From NCBI GenBank assembly GCA_028554795.2, contig JAPYKE020000538.1:113415-177414 (forward strand): 64,000 nucleotides of DNA, written 5' to 3'. Made by a program: the position numbers and the translations under genes. Origin of the DNA: Sinohyriopsis cumingii (lineage: Eukaryota; Mollusca; Bivalvia; Unionida; Unionidae). This document shows positions 35,040 through 48,276 of this stretch, piece after piece (position 1 is the first letter of the stretch; every line of letters starts with the position of its first letter). The notes under the pieces were generated by a model that did no database searches, had not been told where the DNA came from, and saw nothing but the letters and a program-made list of their open reading frames with translations.

Positions 35040-35570
35040 ATATACACACACACACACAAACACACACACAACAAGGGAAGAGGAAAAAAACAAACCCTAA
35101 ATATACTATCCACACAAAAAGGAAGGAGAAAAAAAAAACATCAGCTATACACACTAAGTACGCGAACGCATACAAATAACAAATACACACATGCACACAC
35201 ACAAACACAGGAAGAGAAAAAAACTTACCCCAAATATACTATCCACACAGAAGCGAAGGTTAAAAAAACTCAATATCTACCATAAAAAATACCCCAATAT
35301 TTACAATAAAAAAATCAATATCTACTATCATTATAAACGTACACGCACGCACACAAACCCCAAAATCTACTATCCACACATGGGAAGAAGGGAAGAAAAT
35401 AAACCACAAATATAATATCCACACAAACGTGCTTGCACGCATACAAACACACACTCTACTATTCACACACTACTATCCACACCAAACGTACGCGCATGTA
35501 TACAAACCCATTATCTACTATCCACACACAGGAAGAAGAAAAAATAAATAAATATACTAATCACAGAGAA
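35040..35570. repeat. Degenerate CA-rich repeats with ACTATCCACAC motif
   Basis: Repeated blocks AAATATACTATCCACACA followed by AGGAAG(A/G)AGAAAAA and CA-rich runs, with irregular spacing. They end just before the first virus-like gene, so they could be its decayed flank or terminal repeat. Confidence 0.6.
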
Positions 35571-35651
35571 GGGAAAGGTGAAATGTGCTAAAAAAAAGTA
35601 TAAAATTCGTATCTTGTCTGTCTTCGTGTCAAAAGTGGCAGTCCCTGCACT

Positions 35652-36430
35652 ATGGCTATCTCTGCTGTCTCTGCTCCCTCTTTCTCCGCCTCCAAAGTCA
35701 TCCACGAACACTTCGATTGTGCTAGTTGGGAGCCCTTTTATTTTCGCCATCCCTTTAACATGTTAATTGCCGGACCTAGCGGTTCAGGCAAAACCGAATT
35801 TGTCAAACGTTTGATCGAATATAAACATAATCATTTGATCGATCGTCAACTTCAACGGATCGTGTGGTGTTGAAAAGAGTTGTAATCGGCGTAAATCTCT
35901 TGCGAGAAAGTCAAGGCGATTTCATTATGTTTGTGGAAGACATTCCTGGCGAAGACGACGGGATCGTCGTCTGACCCCAGTCAAACCCATCTGGTCATCT
36001 TCGCCGACATGTTAGGAGAAGACGAAGAAATTAAACAGTTGTTTACGCACACAAGGACATCATCGTAATGCCAGTGTCATTTACACAACTCAAAATTTAT
36101 TTCAACAAAGTAAAGCCCATCGCACCATCAGTCTCAATGCTCATTAAGTGGTATTGTTTAAAAGCCCTAAAGATAAATCGCAAGTGCAAGTCTTAGCCAA
36201 ACAGTTAGGAACGCCTTGTCTGACTCATGCGCACAACGATGCTACTCAAACCCACACGCCTATTTACTCGTGGATTTAAAACCTAATAACCCAGATTATT
36301 TGCTTTTTCGTACCCATTTGTTTCACAAGTGGTTCCAAGACGAAGGTCATGTCGTGTACACGCCCCTTCGTCGACTTAACATCAACAACAAAAAAATCTA
36401 TAAAAACCTCGGACACTTTGTGTTTGTCTC
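35652..36430 (+). pseudogene. Packaging ATPase (A32/FtsK-HerA-like), Polinton/adintovirus relic, broken
   Basis: Enzymes of this family pump viral DNA into the capsid. The ATG at 35,652 opens a 73-residue frame with a clear Walker A, GPSGSGKT at residues 41-48 (35,772-35,795), preceded by the hydrophobic strand FNMLIA. Later pieces in other frames carry a Walker B-like HLVIFADMLGEDE (about 35,978-36,020), then an NASVIYTTQNLF-like sensor segment near 36,063-36,100, then LLVDLKPNNPDYLLFRTHLF (about 36,265-36,330). There are at least three frame breaks and several stops, so no full product is possible. The order of motifs and the neighbours fit the packaging ATPase of Polinton-class elements. 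Confidence 0.8.
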
Positions 36431-36441
36431 ACAGCGTCAAC

Positions 36442-36734
36442 ATGACGTCCCTTCAGTCTCATCTTCCCGTCAAATTGATTCGTGCCTTGTACGGCATCAG
36501 TCGCGAAAAAAATTCACAAATACGTGTTCTTTTCTTAGTAGCCAGTCTCAAAGAAGTCTTACGATGGTTTACGGTGACAGCACGTCATTACTGCAAGGCA
36601 TCATTCACATTCCACATCAAACCAAACGCTTTTTTGAGAGAAACAAAGTAGCCTTGACGCAACTGGCCGATCTCCGCATCGACATTCAAAATGAAAAGCA
36701 AATCACTTTGAACCTGGATGTAGCGATTCTCTAG
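36442..36734 (+). pseudogene. Small basic protein of Polinton-like relic, broken
   Basis: ATG at 36,442 opens MTSLQSHLPVKLIRALYGIS. After a frame break near 36,580 the reading continues with SLLQGIIHIPHQTKRFFERN and LTQLADLRIDIQNEKQITLN to the TAG at 36,732. The layout (helix, a short IPxxP-type turn, then basic helices) resembles that of 37,471-37,707. I think both belong to the same small-protein family found beside the ATPase in Polinton-like elements. Function unknown, possibly capsid or DNA-condensing. Confidence 0.5.
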
Positions 36735-36990
36735 GAGGTTTCATCATTCGCTCCCAATGTCCCTGAAGTCCTCCCCAAGAAAAAAGCCACTTCCAAGAAA
36801 GCCAAACACACTCAGAAGAAGAAAAAGAGCGGTGGTGTCAAGACAAGGTCACAGCAACACAAAAAGATAAGCCTAAAGAAAAAGAGAAAGAAAAGCACCC
36901 ACCCAAAAAAAGACCACAGAAAACGGCTTCTCTCCGCAAGAGGCCACGACATACAGCGAAGGTTATCGCGTCTCCAGCTGTAGTCTAAGG
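36735..36990 (+). pseudogene. Lys-rich reading, possible core protein remnant
   Basis: One frame reads almost only Lys, Ser, Gln and Pro (KKATSKKAKHTQKKKKSGG, then HPKKRPQKTASLRKRPR in another frame). Such composition fits a DNA-binding core protein, but there is no convincing start and a frame change is needed. Low-complexity A-rich DNA alone would give a similar picture. Confidence 0.3.
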
Positions 36991-37012
36991 TTCTTCCACT
37001 TCTCCGTTGCTA

Positions 37013-37323
37013 GTGATGCCAGCCAAGCCCAATTTACACCAGATTTTCCTCATTTGATCAAACACTGGCAACCCGCGTCTCCAAGATCTTTTCCTCTAGC
37101 GATGACACCCTCCTCCTCTTTAGCTGAAGTGCCTGCTGCTCACAAAGTATCTGCCACCAAAATTAAAGTCCAAGAGAGATCGGACACGTTACAGGGTTTA
37201 TTGGATTTGTCCAATCAAGAACTGTCCCGATTTAATCCGTTGCGAACACCTCCACGACGTGTGATGCCTGTCATCAAGGTAATTCGTCGTAAAGACAATC
37301 GGTGGCGACGAATTCCAGTATAA
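37013..37323 (+). CDS. Hypothetical protein of Polinton-like relic
   Basis: One frame is open from about 36,990 to the TAA at 37,321, including HLIKHWQPASPRSFPLAM and RSDTLQGLLDLSNQELSRFN, and ends in a basic tail (RRVMPVIKVIRRKDNRWRR). The ATG at 37,102 would give 73 residues. I do not recognise a domain. It sits colinearly between the ATPase and integrase relics, so it is probably one of their small structural genes. Confidence 0.4.
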
Positions 37324-37380
37324 ACAAGACCAGCGGTAAAGGATGGGGATCAGTGTTTTTGTGATCCTGAACACCCAAAG

Positions 37381-37785
37381 ATGTCCGCTAAAAGAAGTTC
37401 ACACCACTCTCTGGCTAAAAAAGGAAAGAAAAGGAAAGGACTAACTCCTCGTTTAGCCAAACACTGAGACATGTTGTCTATCCTGACTAAAGCTCCTTCA
37501 CCCATGCGAAAACATCTCATTCTAACAGCCTCCAAAGACGTCGTAGATACTATGCGTGAATCTTGCCAGAATGTCTTGAAAGATACGATACCTTTGTCTC
37601 CACATCAGAACGAATGCTTAGCCAAGCATGGACACGTTCTTCACCAAATGGTCCAAAAGAAAATACACATCCGTCAAAAGAAGAGGATGTTGGTACAACG
37701 CGTATGAATTTTGCTCATGTTGTTAGGACCCATGCTGAAACCAGTAATGAGAACAATGCTGGGAGGACTCATGGGAGCAAGATAA
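37381..37785 (+). pseudogene. Small basic/hydrophobic protein with two in-frame TGA stops
   Basis: A single frame runs from ATG 37,381 to TAA 37,783 and is interrupted only by TGA at 37,465 and TGA at 37,705. Residues 1-28 are very basic (SAKRSSHHSLAKKGKKRKG, then LTPRLAKH). The middle is helical with a Cys (MRESCQNVLKDTIPLSPHQN) and the tail is hydrophobic and Gly/Met-rich (LLGPMLKPVMRTMLGGLMG). A basic head with a membrane-active-looking tail is reminiscent of adenovirus-like minor core proteins. Both stops could have arisen from CGA by C-to-T change. Confidence 0.55.
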
Positions 37786-37854
37786 AAATAAAGGATCAAG
37801 AAGATAAAAAGGACCTCTTGAGCAAAAGATCTCAGACGTGACCATTGAAATCCG

Positions 37855-38520
37855 ATGGAAGGACGAAAACTGCCTTTATTGCCTTACAAACGATTGATGG
37901 AATACCATCGTTGGCAAGTACAAACTAACCCTCATTTGCCTCCCAATCCTCATTCGACAGAGAGGTCCCAGTTACAACACGGATTGCAATCGCTAATGGA
38001 TCACAACGATTTGTCCGAAACAGAAAAATTGAAAGGTACGGTCAGCTGTTGCAAAGGTTGCAACTCTTTCACCAGATAGCTCTAGACGAAACAGCTCTGC
38101 CAAATCTGAAAGATTTTAAAACCCTGACGAAAAGTCCATCTTCGCCACCACCACCAGTCACCACCCTCCGCGGTCAAGACAGACGTAGTGCCACGAATGC
38201 CTGAGGAATAAGAGGTACAATAAGTCTTCAAACACCGTCAGCAATTCCCATTCCTAGTAAGATTTCAGTGTCCTTGTTGACCCCTTCCCCTACTCCCAAC
38301 GAGAAGAACTTATAGCTTGGGTTAAAAAGATGATGTCCACTCCTCCTCCGGCAAAAAACACAAAGAAAGAATGGAAAGTGAAAAAGAAGCCATCCCATAA
38401 CCACATCCACCACTTCCCTCGACATTTACTACAGTAGCACATCGGAAACGTAAAGCCGTTTCCAAAACACCATTTCACTCAATCCAAAGTACCATCAGCG
38501 AAGAGTGGATGACTTATTAA
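37855..38520 (+). pseudogene. Protein preceding integrase in Polinton-like relic, broken
   Basis: ATG at 37,855 reads EGRKLPLLPYKRLMEYHRWQ and onward. A frame break lies near 38,030, after which a Gln-rich helix and Pro-rich stretches follow. Later segments in other frames are Lys- and Pro-rich (STPPPAKNTKKEWKVKKK). The final piece ends SEEWMTY at the TAA 38,518-38,520, two bases before the integrase ATG. The tight spacing suggests a compact virus-like gene array. Function unknown; a scaffold or maturation role is only a guess. Confidence 0.45.
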
Positions 38521-38522
38521 AA

Positions 38523-39050
38523 ATGGAGAAGGTATTATCCAGCATTTACTATGATCCAGGCCATCCTGCAGGTTACGGAAGAGTTCAGAAATTGTATCGT
38601 GCTCCCAAAACCCGTCTGAAATGTCTCCGTTTACCTCAAGTACAACGATGGGTACAAGAACAAGCGACGTACACTTTACACAAACCCATGCGACAAACTT
38701 TTTCCAGAAGTCGCGCCCGAGTGGAGGGCATCGATCATCAACGGCAAGCCGATTTAGCCGATGTCTCTCATTTGGCCACCAACAATCGTGGCTACAAATA
38801 GTTGTTTTTCGTCATCGACGTCTTTTACAAATTTGCCTGGGTCGTACCATTGACTTCCAAATGCAGCTGTGAATTAGGGCGAGCCCTCAAACTGGTGTTG
38901 AAACAAAGTGGTCGTCACCCATTTCGATGGCAAACCGACAAAGGCACCGCATTTCTGAACCAAGGTTTCCAAAAAGAATTAAAGAAATGAGACATTCATT
39001 TCTTCGCCACCGAGAATCCCCCCTCCCCCGGCACGGTACAATACAATAGA
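38523..39050 (+). pseudogene. Retrovirus-type integrase of Polinton/adintovirus class, truncated
   Basis: Integrases of this kind insert Polinton or adintovirus DNA into chromosomes. ATG at 38,523. The N-terminal IYYDPGHPAGYGRVQKLYRA and YTLHKPMRQTFSRSR segments are typical of the Polinton integrase rather than of LTR elements. The catalytic core begins with ADLADVSHLA, then an in-frame TAG (38,799), then FFVIDVFYKFAWVVPL with the first-strand Asp, and QTDKGTAF with the second Asp. A TGA at 38,988 follows. Similarity ends near ENPPSPGTVQYNR, so the third acidic residue and the C-terminal domain are missing. Not functional. Confidence 0.85.
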
Positions 39051-40101
39051 TAAGCAAAATAAATTATTTTAAAAAGCAAGAAACCAACCTTGCATTGTTA
39101 TCATTTATTCCTTCTTTTTTTCATCATGCGAAATTTATTTAAGAAAGAATTATATCCACGAACTATGTATATGTAGCTGATGCCGGCTTGAGTATGCATC
39201 CTTACTGTGGCGTGTAACGCTTACGTCGGATTACAAAATCGTAAATGAGACGGGAATATCACCCAGCTGTTTGAAGGCACCCGTCATTCACGCATGATAC
39301 GTTATAAGGTTCAACATGATCAAGACTGCATTGTATTAAGGTTAACTATAGGACGGTATCTCACAAATAAACATCATTATTTGAAAATGCATTCACTGTG
39401 AGTGCAAATAATGATCTTTTCGCTAGCATGGGTTACAAAAGTATTATTAAAGCAAGTTATTGCTGAGTATAATATTGACTAAGCAAATATCAATGCCCGT
39501 TTGTATCAATTATGATTATATATGGCAAACAAATTGAAGCCCGCGTGGCGAATAAACACAACTGGCAACGAGCAATAAACTCATAGCTTAAACTGACCGA
39601 CAAGATATCAAATACAAAGGTAATTTTATTACAAAGCAAGCTAATCCCAGAAACGGACTTTGGATTCTTTTAAGTGTGCCGATTTCTTGTTTCTTTACAA
39701 AGTCGGCCGAAATAAGGAAGCCATCATTGTTATTCTTTTTCCTCTGAATCTGGGATTAAAATGTGCCGAGTTTTCGCAAGCGTAGTTGCTGGTGGTTGTC
39801 ATCACCTCTGGTTACGTTTTGCTTGGGAATTACGGTTACGATTTCTGAGTATGTTGTTTATTCGCCGTCTACAGATTCGGAGATTTCCTGCTGGTGGAAA
39901 ATCCACAGAACATCAATTTTACTGTTGTAACCGATACATACAACATTTTAAAGACTATTTAGGAAGTTTGATGCCCTCAACCCTCTTATAAATGTGTGGA
40001 AAATGTTGTACTTTCAAAAACATTCTTAGATTGTGTAGAGCCATTAGTTTAGGATGCATCCATTTTGATTTCAGTTAATCTGAATGTCCTGTACGAATCA
40101 C
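39051..40101. other. Unannotated stretch
   Basis: AT-rich sequence with no feature I can support. A 76-codon frame at 39,761-39,991 has no recognisable domain and is probably chance. Confidence 0.5.
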
Positions 40102-40102
40102 C

Positions 40103-40183
<81 letters not shown>
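40102..40183. repeat. (AAT)n-(ATT)n mirror microsatellite
   Basis: About 38 bp of AAT repeats followed directly by about 44 bp of ATT repeats. The two halves are complementary and can fold as a hairpin. Confidence 0.95.
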
Positions 40184-40295
40184 GATGATGATTATTATTA
40201 TAAATCATAAATCATACACATATTCAGGTATCGTTGCACACTCATTCATACATATTTAACATGACTGAGTATGTGTGACTATACTGAGAAACATT

Positions 40296-40588
40296 CAGTG
40301 CCGGATTATCCTAGTAGCCAAAGGAGCATATGCTACGGGCCCTGCAGTTTCAAGGGTCCCGCACAAAATGCTTTCAAGCTATCGATTACCTACATGTAAA
40401 TAATACTATTGCTGAAATGTCAGACATATTTGTCGTATTATCTGGCTGTATATCAAATGAACAAAATACAATTACTTTACCTTGCAAGTTAAAAATTTAT
40501 GTGTTTTAATATTTATGTTTATTTTTAAAAATTTATGGCCCCTTTATAGGATATGTTACAGGCCCTGCACTAGCTTAATCCGGCACTG
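40296..40588. mobile_element. hAT-type MITE
   Basis: 293 bp with terminal inverted repeats CAGTGCCGGATTA and TAATCCGGCACTG, flanked by an 8-bp target duplication GAAACATT / GAAACATA (7 of 8). Both marks are typical of hAT transposons. No transposase reading. Confidence 0.9.
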
Positions 40589-40656
40589 GAAACATATGTA
40601 TATATGAATAATATTCTATATAACACAGGCACATACATTTCAGCACAAGCTAAGTC

Positions 40657-42837
<2,181 letters not shown>

Positions 42838-43290
42838 AGATGGACGCGGTCACATGTATTACTTCCGGTTCAGTACCCACAAATGTAACCCCAGTCTAGT
42901 TCTCGAACATTTTTCCTCTCACTTTTGATGGTGATACAAGAGTTAGATTTAGGCATTATTGGTATTGGTTTAAAGGCAATTGTTTATTATTTAGAATTTG
43001 GTATTATGATTTAGTTGTCTAAGTGTATTTTGGCGACAGTGCAGAGTGAGTAATGAAGCAGTAATGGTGATCTGGAAGTGAAATCTGTGATTTTTTTTGA
43101 TTTTTTTTTACAGTCCAGCCTGTCCAAGAAATGCCGGATAACCCATAAGAACTTCACCATGAATTCATCTCTGGAGGTTATTTTCGATTAACATATGGTT
43201 TATTATAATTTGCACACAGTGGAAAGTTCAGATCTGAGAAACAAATGTAGAGACTATAATAGGAGAAATATTTGTGACCCAAGTCCAGAT
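42838..43290 (+). repeat. Inverted duplication, left arm
   Basis: Diverged (with indels) from the reverse complement of about 50,980-51,440. Anchors: CTTCCGGTTCAGTACCCACA against CTTCCAGTTCAGTACCCACG, and GAGAAACAAATGTAGAGA against GAGAAACAAATGCAGAGA. Content unknown; no open frame spans it. Confidence 0.75.
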
Positions 43291-43995
43291 GTTGCATGAC
43301 TCACGGTACTAATGGCATGAAAAATAGGAACTAGTCTGGAAATGGACGAAAATAGAGTATACAGTGGTTTGCCTGACCAGGATTGGTTGATAATGAAAGT
43401 TAGATTTTAATAAAAAGAATCTTTTGATAGCTTATTTTAGTTGTAACTGAAGAAAAAAAATAGAGACATCGTTTTATTGATGATTTTTCAGTCCTTTAAC
43501 AGACTTGAGTTTGGAACACTGATTACTAAAATTAACACCTAACTCTTTGTCATGTTTCAAACACATGTAGATCCATGCTACGGTTCATACGGTTTCCTCT
43601 GCATACAAGCGGTCAACCAGGTTGCACTTATACTGATAAACATAGGTTTGATCATCAGCACTCACAAATTTACGGTTATTGAATTTTTAATATCACTGTG
43701 TTTGCATAGGTATACCATGGGAGCATTACTCGCCGATGAAATCAAACATGAGTTTATAAACACGATCGATGGAAATTTTAACAAATAATTGTTGGATGTA
43801 TCATTTGTTTGATGTAATATTTTCGATTATTGGTGGTTTTTAAAAGTGATAAATAGTCAAAAGACAGGAAAATGGATTGCGATATAAAAACAACTTATAT
43901 AAATCATTTAGTTCGATTTTAGCTAACGGCTACTAAGCTTGATCGTCTCCAATGTAAATATTAATTATCCCGCAGAAAATAAATTGAAACAAAAG
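43291..43995. other. Unannotated stretch
   Basis: AT-rich. A 78-codon plus-strand frame (43,552-43,788) reads hydrophobic residues but has no recognisable domain; I do not call it a gene. Confidence 0.45.
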
Positions 43996-44290
43996 TGACC
44001 GCTCAGGTGGCCTAGTGGTTAGAGCGTCCGCCTCGGATGCGTGACGTCGCGAGTTTGAACCCAGGCCGAGTCATACCAAAGACTTATAAACTGGTACTTA
44101 CAGCTGCCTCGCTAGGCGCTCAGCATTAAGAGTTTAGTGCTAGGACTGGACGGCCTGGTTTGAGGATAATGTGACTGGGTGGGACATCATGCTATATGTA
44201 TGCGGCATGGCTAGACATCACTATAAACTGTCACTGCAGACATCGTAGCGACATGACTGAAAATTTGTTAAAGCTATGTTAAAAACCCAA
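43996..44290 (+). mobile_element. SINE family B, copy 3
   Basis: Plus-strand head GACCGCTCAGGTGGCCTAGT GGTTAGAGCG with B box GAGTTTGAACCC, then the family body to GCTATGTTAAAAACCC. Confidence 0.88.
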
Positions 44291-44318
44291 ATCAGGCAGA
44301 CAGACAAACTAAAGTAAC

Positions 44319-44320
<2 letters not shown>

Positions 44321-44366
<46 letters not shown>
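44321..44366. repeat. (GA)n microsatellite
   Basis: About 46 bp between two oppositely oriented SINE B copies. Confidence 0.95.
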
Positions 44367-44369
<3 letters not shown>

Positions 44370-44371
<2 letters not shown>

Positions 44372-44655
44372 TTTAACGTAGCTTTATCAATGGGAGCCAT
44401 ATTGCTACGATGATTGCAGTGATGCAGTTTATCATCATAGGGCATCATGCCGCAGACATGTAGCGTCATGTTCCACCCAGTCACATTATTCTGTAACCAG
44501 TCAAAACACTACCCTGTTAATGCCGAGCGCCATGAGGTAGCTGCTAGTATCATTTGTATAAGTCGTTGGTATGACTCGGCCGGTGTTGGTACACGCGACC
44601 TTCATTATCCGAGGCGGTCGCTCTAACCACCTTTAGGTCACCTGAGCTGCCCCAC
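44370..44655 (-). mobile_element. SINE family B, copy 4 (inverted to copy 3)
   Basis: Mirror of copy 3: TTTTAACGTAGCTTTATCAA at the left, tRNA-like head at the right (the mirror of GGTGACCTAAAGGTGGTTAG). The two copies can pair into a long stem. Confidence 0.83.
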
Positions 44656-44711
44656 ACGAACAGATGTGGTGTCAGTGATCTCTAAAGAGGAACGACTTAG
44701 ACCACTCCGCC

Positions 44712-44822
44712 ACTATACACACACACACACATCCATCCATCCATGCCTGCTTGCCTACGTACGTACGTACGTACATACATACATACATACATACATACAT
44801 ACATACATACACACACACACAT
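44712..44822. repeat. Compound microsatellite (AC, CATC, GTAC, CATA)
   Basis: Successive short tracts ACACAC, CCATCCATCCATC, GTACGTACGTAC, (CATA)n and ACACAC. Confidence 0.9.
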
Positions 44823-45032
44823 AGGCGTAATTGAAATATTACAATACAAAGAATATTTTCTTTGCCATGAAAGTAGAGAGTAGAGATACTTTATTAAGTT
44901 GGTGAAAATAAATTTTTAAAAAACAAACATTGTTTATCAAATATTCTTCAGCAGATATTACTATTGTCCACTTTTTACTGGGTGAAAGTCACATGCTTCG
45001 TGTATCTTTAATGTGATAGCCTACAACACAAC

Positions 45033-45264
45033 CAGTGATAGATTACCCAGTAAGCAAACTAAGCATCCGCTTAGGGCACCAGCCCAACAGGGGCACCAGA
45101 ACAAATTCAAATTAATTGTTGATGATACATTGAATGAATTATATATGACCATTTCGACCATTTAGCTTTTAATATTTTTTTAAGCTTCACGTTTTGTAGG
45201 AAGGGGGTGGGGTACCATAATATTTTCAGTGCGTACGGCCCCTGAAGGCCTTAATCAGGCCCTG
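45033..45264. mobile_element. hAT-type MITE, diverged copy
   Basis: Shares interior (CTTAGGGCACCAGCCCAACA, TAGGAAGGGGGTGGGG, ATAATATTTTCAGT) with the element at 45,850-46,157. Ends are CAGTGATAGATTAC and TTAATCAGGCCCTG. Confidence 0.8.
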
Positions 45265-45849
45265 AATACATGCATCAGTAATTACATTAATTAGCCCTTC
45301 ACTCAAGGTATCACATAAATAATATGCCTCGTTTATTTACCTAATTCCAATATTCATCCTCGTGTACAAACTCCATTTAATCTGCTGATGGTACTTCGGG
45401 ACAGAGTATAATCTACTGTCAATAATATGGTCATTTGACCATTGAATAATCAAAATTTATTACTTCTTCCATCTACTCTGTTCAGAAAGGTACTTCTGTG
45501 CACGCTAAAAAATATGTATTGCATGTAAAATCGATGTAATTATGACCTACATGCAAATAAAAAACTTAACCTTTGTTACCAAAGCATACAGTCATGTGAG
45601 TAGTACTAATAGAGATGTGTCCAGTTATCAAGTTCATGATCCAGAGACAGCATCCAATAAATGCAATAAATCGTATACACATAATTTCAAGAAAGTCATT
45701 GGATCATGAAGTATTTCACAGACCCTTTTTGCCATAGTACTTGTCATAATGCATCCCCTAAGTTTTATTATTCTAGTTAGGCTAGTATGCATATGTCATG
45801 CTAAAGACTCGTATGGTTATGAACTAAACGCAATCTTATTCAAAGCCAG

Positions 45850-46157
45850 CAGGGCCGGATTACCTATTAAGCACACTAAGCACGTGTTTGGGGCACCAAC
45901 CCAACAGGGGCACCAGAAGAAGAAAAAAAGTTGTTGATGATACAAATGAATAAATTGTATATGACCATATCGATCTGCACGTACGAGTATTTTGATTTGG
46001 AAATGGTGGCAACACTGGTATTTTTCCACCTTTTTAGCTTTTAATATTTTTTTTTTGTTTGACTTTCGCATTTTGTAGGAAGGGCGGGGTGGGTGGGTGT
46101 GTGGGCACCATAATATTTTCAGTACTCAGGGCCTTGGAATGGCTTAATCCGGCCCTG
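45850..46157. mobile_element. hAT-type MITE
   Basis: 308 bp, terminal inverted repeats CAGGGCCGGATTA and TAATCCGGCCCTG. The interior is homologous to 45,033-45,264. No clear 8-bp duplication. Confidence 0.85.
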
Positions 46158-46229
46158 AAGGTTCGTAAAACATAAATTATAGGCTGCGAGTAGCTTCTTG
46201 TGTTGCAGGGTGTGGTACTAATAGAGATG

Positions 46230-46487
46230 TTGTTGTTGTTGTTGTTGTTTTGGGGCTTAACGCCATTTTTCAGCACATGATAGGCTATACATGGCGGCCA
46301 GTATTAATGGTGGAGGAAGAACCCGGGAAAACCCCAGAAAGAACCACCGACCCACGAGAAGCTACTGGCAAGCTTTCTCACATACCCACATTGGCTGAAT
46401 CCTAGACTCGAACCGCCGCAGACAGAGGTGAGATGGCAGTGATCCGTAACGGAGAGCGCTTTAGACCACTCGGCCACTCGGGGCCCC
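46230..46487 (-). mobile_element. SINE family A, complete copy
   Basis: Very similar to the copy at 2,884-3,133, with a longer (TTG)n tail on the plus strand. A perfect 14-bp target-site duplication TACTAATAGAGATG lies at 46,216-46,229 and 46,488-46,501. Confidence 0.93.
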
Positions 46488-46501
46488 TACTAATAGAGAT
46501 G

Positions 46502-47971
46502 CATTTGACCACCAATCGCACTATTCAGGTACGAACAGTGCCTGATAAATTAAAATCAAACATAAAATTATAACCTAAGTCTGTGAACGTAATAATGACA
46601 TACTTCTCAAACGAATCATTATTGCTTATCAAGTGTCATGGTTCTAGATAGGATAGTTTGTATGTAGAAAGCAAATTTTTGACCATGAACTAAACGCATA
46701 AATCTTAAACTAAGCATGTAACATGGTATATGTATCTCAAAGTAACTAACTGGTACTAACAGACATTATCATCGTATTTCATTATTTAGGCATAAACAGT
46801 TTAAAAACAACTTAGACTCGTCAGCAAAACCTGAAATATAGATCACAGTGACCTACTTTTTGTATTGTCATGAGCATTCATCTAATCAAAAAGTTTCGTG
46901 ACTCTAGGTTTAATAGATAGAAAAGTAATTTTTTTATTATTTGGTCCTGAGCTAAATACAGACAGTTAATCTCAGCCAATAAACGTGGAATCTGTCAGTG
47001 ACCTTGATACTAATACAAAATCATACAATCATGTAGTTTGATGATTATATCATAAATAATGCTGGAATATAAACTTTAAACAAAATGAAACCAACGTCAG
47101 TGAAGCATGAAATATGGGTCACAGTGACCTACTTTTACGATGAAGGTACATTATTCATAATGCTGGCCCTTATCCCTAAGTTGCACCATTCTGCCTTGAT
47201 CTTCAGAAAATAAATCAAGCACAAAATTAAACAAAGTCAATGAGGCGTGAAAAATGGGTTAAAGTAACCCTCAGTATAGTACTTCTCGATCTACATCCTC
47301 CCACCAAGATTCATCATTCCGAGCACATTTATAACAGGATGTATACAATGTGCCGAAAACCTGACCCAAGCGCAGAAACTAAAACCAGGGGTCTGACACG
47401 TGCGTCTCTAACGGACCAACCCTTCTTTTTTCGGAGGGTGGGGCAGGTTTCCAATCAGCTTCCAGAAAAAAAATACTCTTCATCTGATTTTTTAGAGGGG
47501 AAAAAAAAGAACTAATTATATATATTTTGGGGAAAAAGTTAGAAAAATATCCTGGATCCCATCTCCCCACCCTCACCCTTGTTCCGCTAGGCTCCCAATC
47601 GTACTTGATAACAGGTGATATTTCCAGTTCAAAACGCCCACCAAGATAGTTGCGGGTTTTTAGTGTATGACACTTCGGCTGGGGTGGGGGCTGTATGGGT
47701 TTGTAGTATGTCCTGCTGTCGAACATTTTTTGTTAATTAGACTTCGTAGATTCGATAATGTTGACTTTTATTTCGATCATTTTAAGTAACCATCCCACAT
47801 GATTTAGTTCCCTTCCTACTCAGTTTGATTTGTACCCCGTAGTTCATTTATGTAGTCGCTTCTACTCCACATTAGACGGGTTCCAGCAAGGCCTAACAGA
47901 AAGCATGGAACAATGGATTTGGACGTGTTGAAAATGCACTTATTTCTAAGGTTTAAAAAATAAATTGTTAC
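46502..47971. other. Unannotated stretch downstream of the distal ALDH first exon
   Basis: 1.47 kb. I looked for ALDH exon 2-like sequence on the minus strand and saw none. The open frames at 47,240-47,726 have no recognisable domain. Confidence 0.5.
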
Positions 47972-48022
47972 CTGGGTATATTTGATCTCGGGTTCTTTGA
48001 TGGGCGGAGGAATAGATGCCAT
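47972..48022 (-). CDS. Second ALDH first coding exon (distal)
   Basis: 51 bp encoding MASIPPPIKEPEIKYTQ, followed by donor GTAACA. Length, phase and donor are the same as in the exon at 23,566-23,616 ([17 protein letters not shown]). The ATG context CGGGATGG is good. It could be an alternative first exon spliced to exon 2 at 12.3 kb, the start of a neighbouring ALDH paralogue that lost its other exons, or a relic. No other ALDH exon is visible between 24 and 48 kb. The reading is intact and conserved at the amino acid level, which argues against a long-dead relic. Confidence 0.82.
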
Positions 48023-48276
48023 CCCGGTGTGTCTGACGATAACCACTGCAGGGAAGTTCTCTATCAAAGATATCGTTCCTTTGCGGAGTCCTTCATATAT
48101 ATCACACCTGTTTGCTTTCAGATAACCGTGTCAGGTGAGGATTACCGTATGTGTTCTTATCGACTCCCCATCGCTTAGTACATTTTTGTAAAATATTACA
48201 GTTCCCACATCAGGATTTATTTTCATGTGACCCTTCGTTCGGCTTATGATTTTATAAATTATTATTAGTGTACGAT

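Noticed and set aside
39761-39991. Possible gene of 76 codons
   Set aside because: No recognisable motif, no splice or promoter context, unremarkable length for chance.
46502-47971. Downstream exons for the distal ALDH first exon
   Set aside because: I looked on the minus strand for the INNEW and NPSTG motifs and for exon-sized frames and saw none between 24 and 48 kb; a fully decayed copy cannot be excluded without a search.
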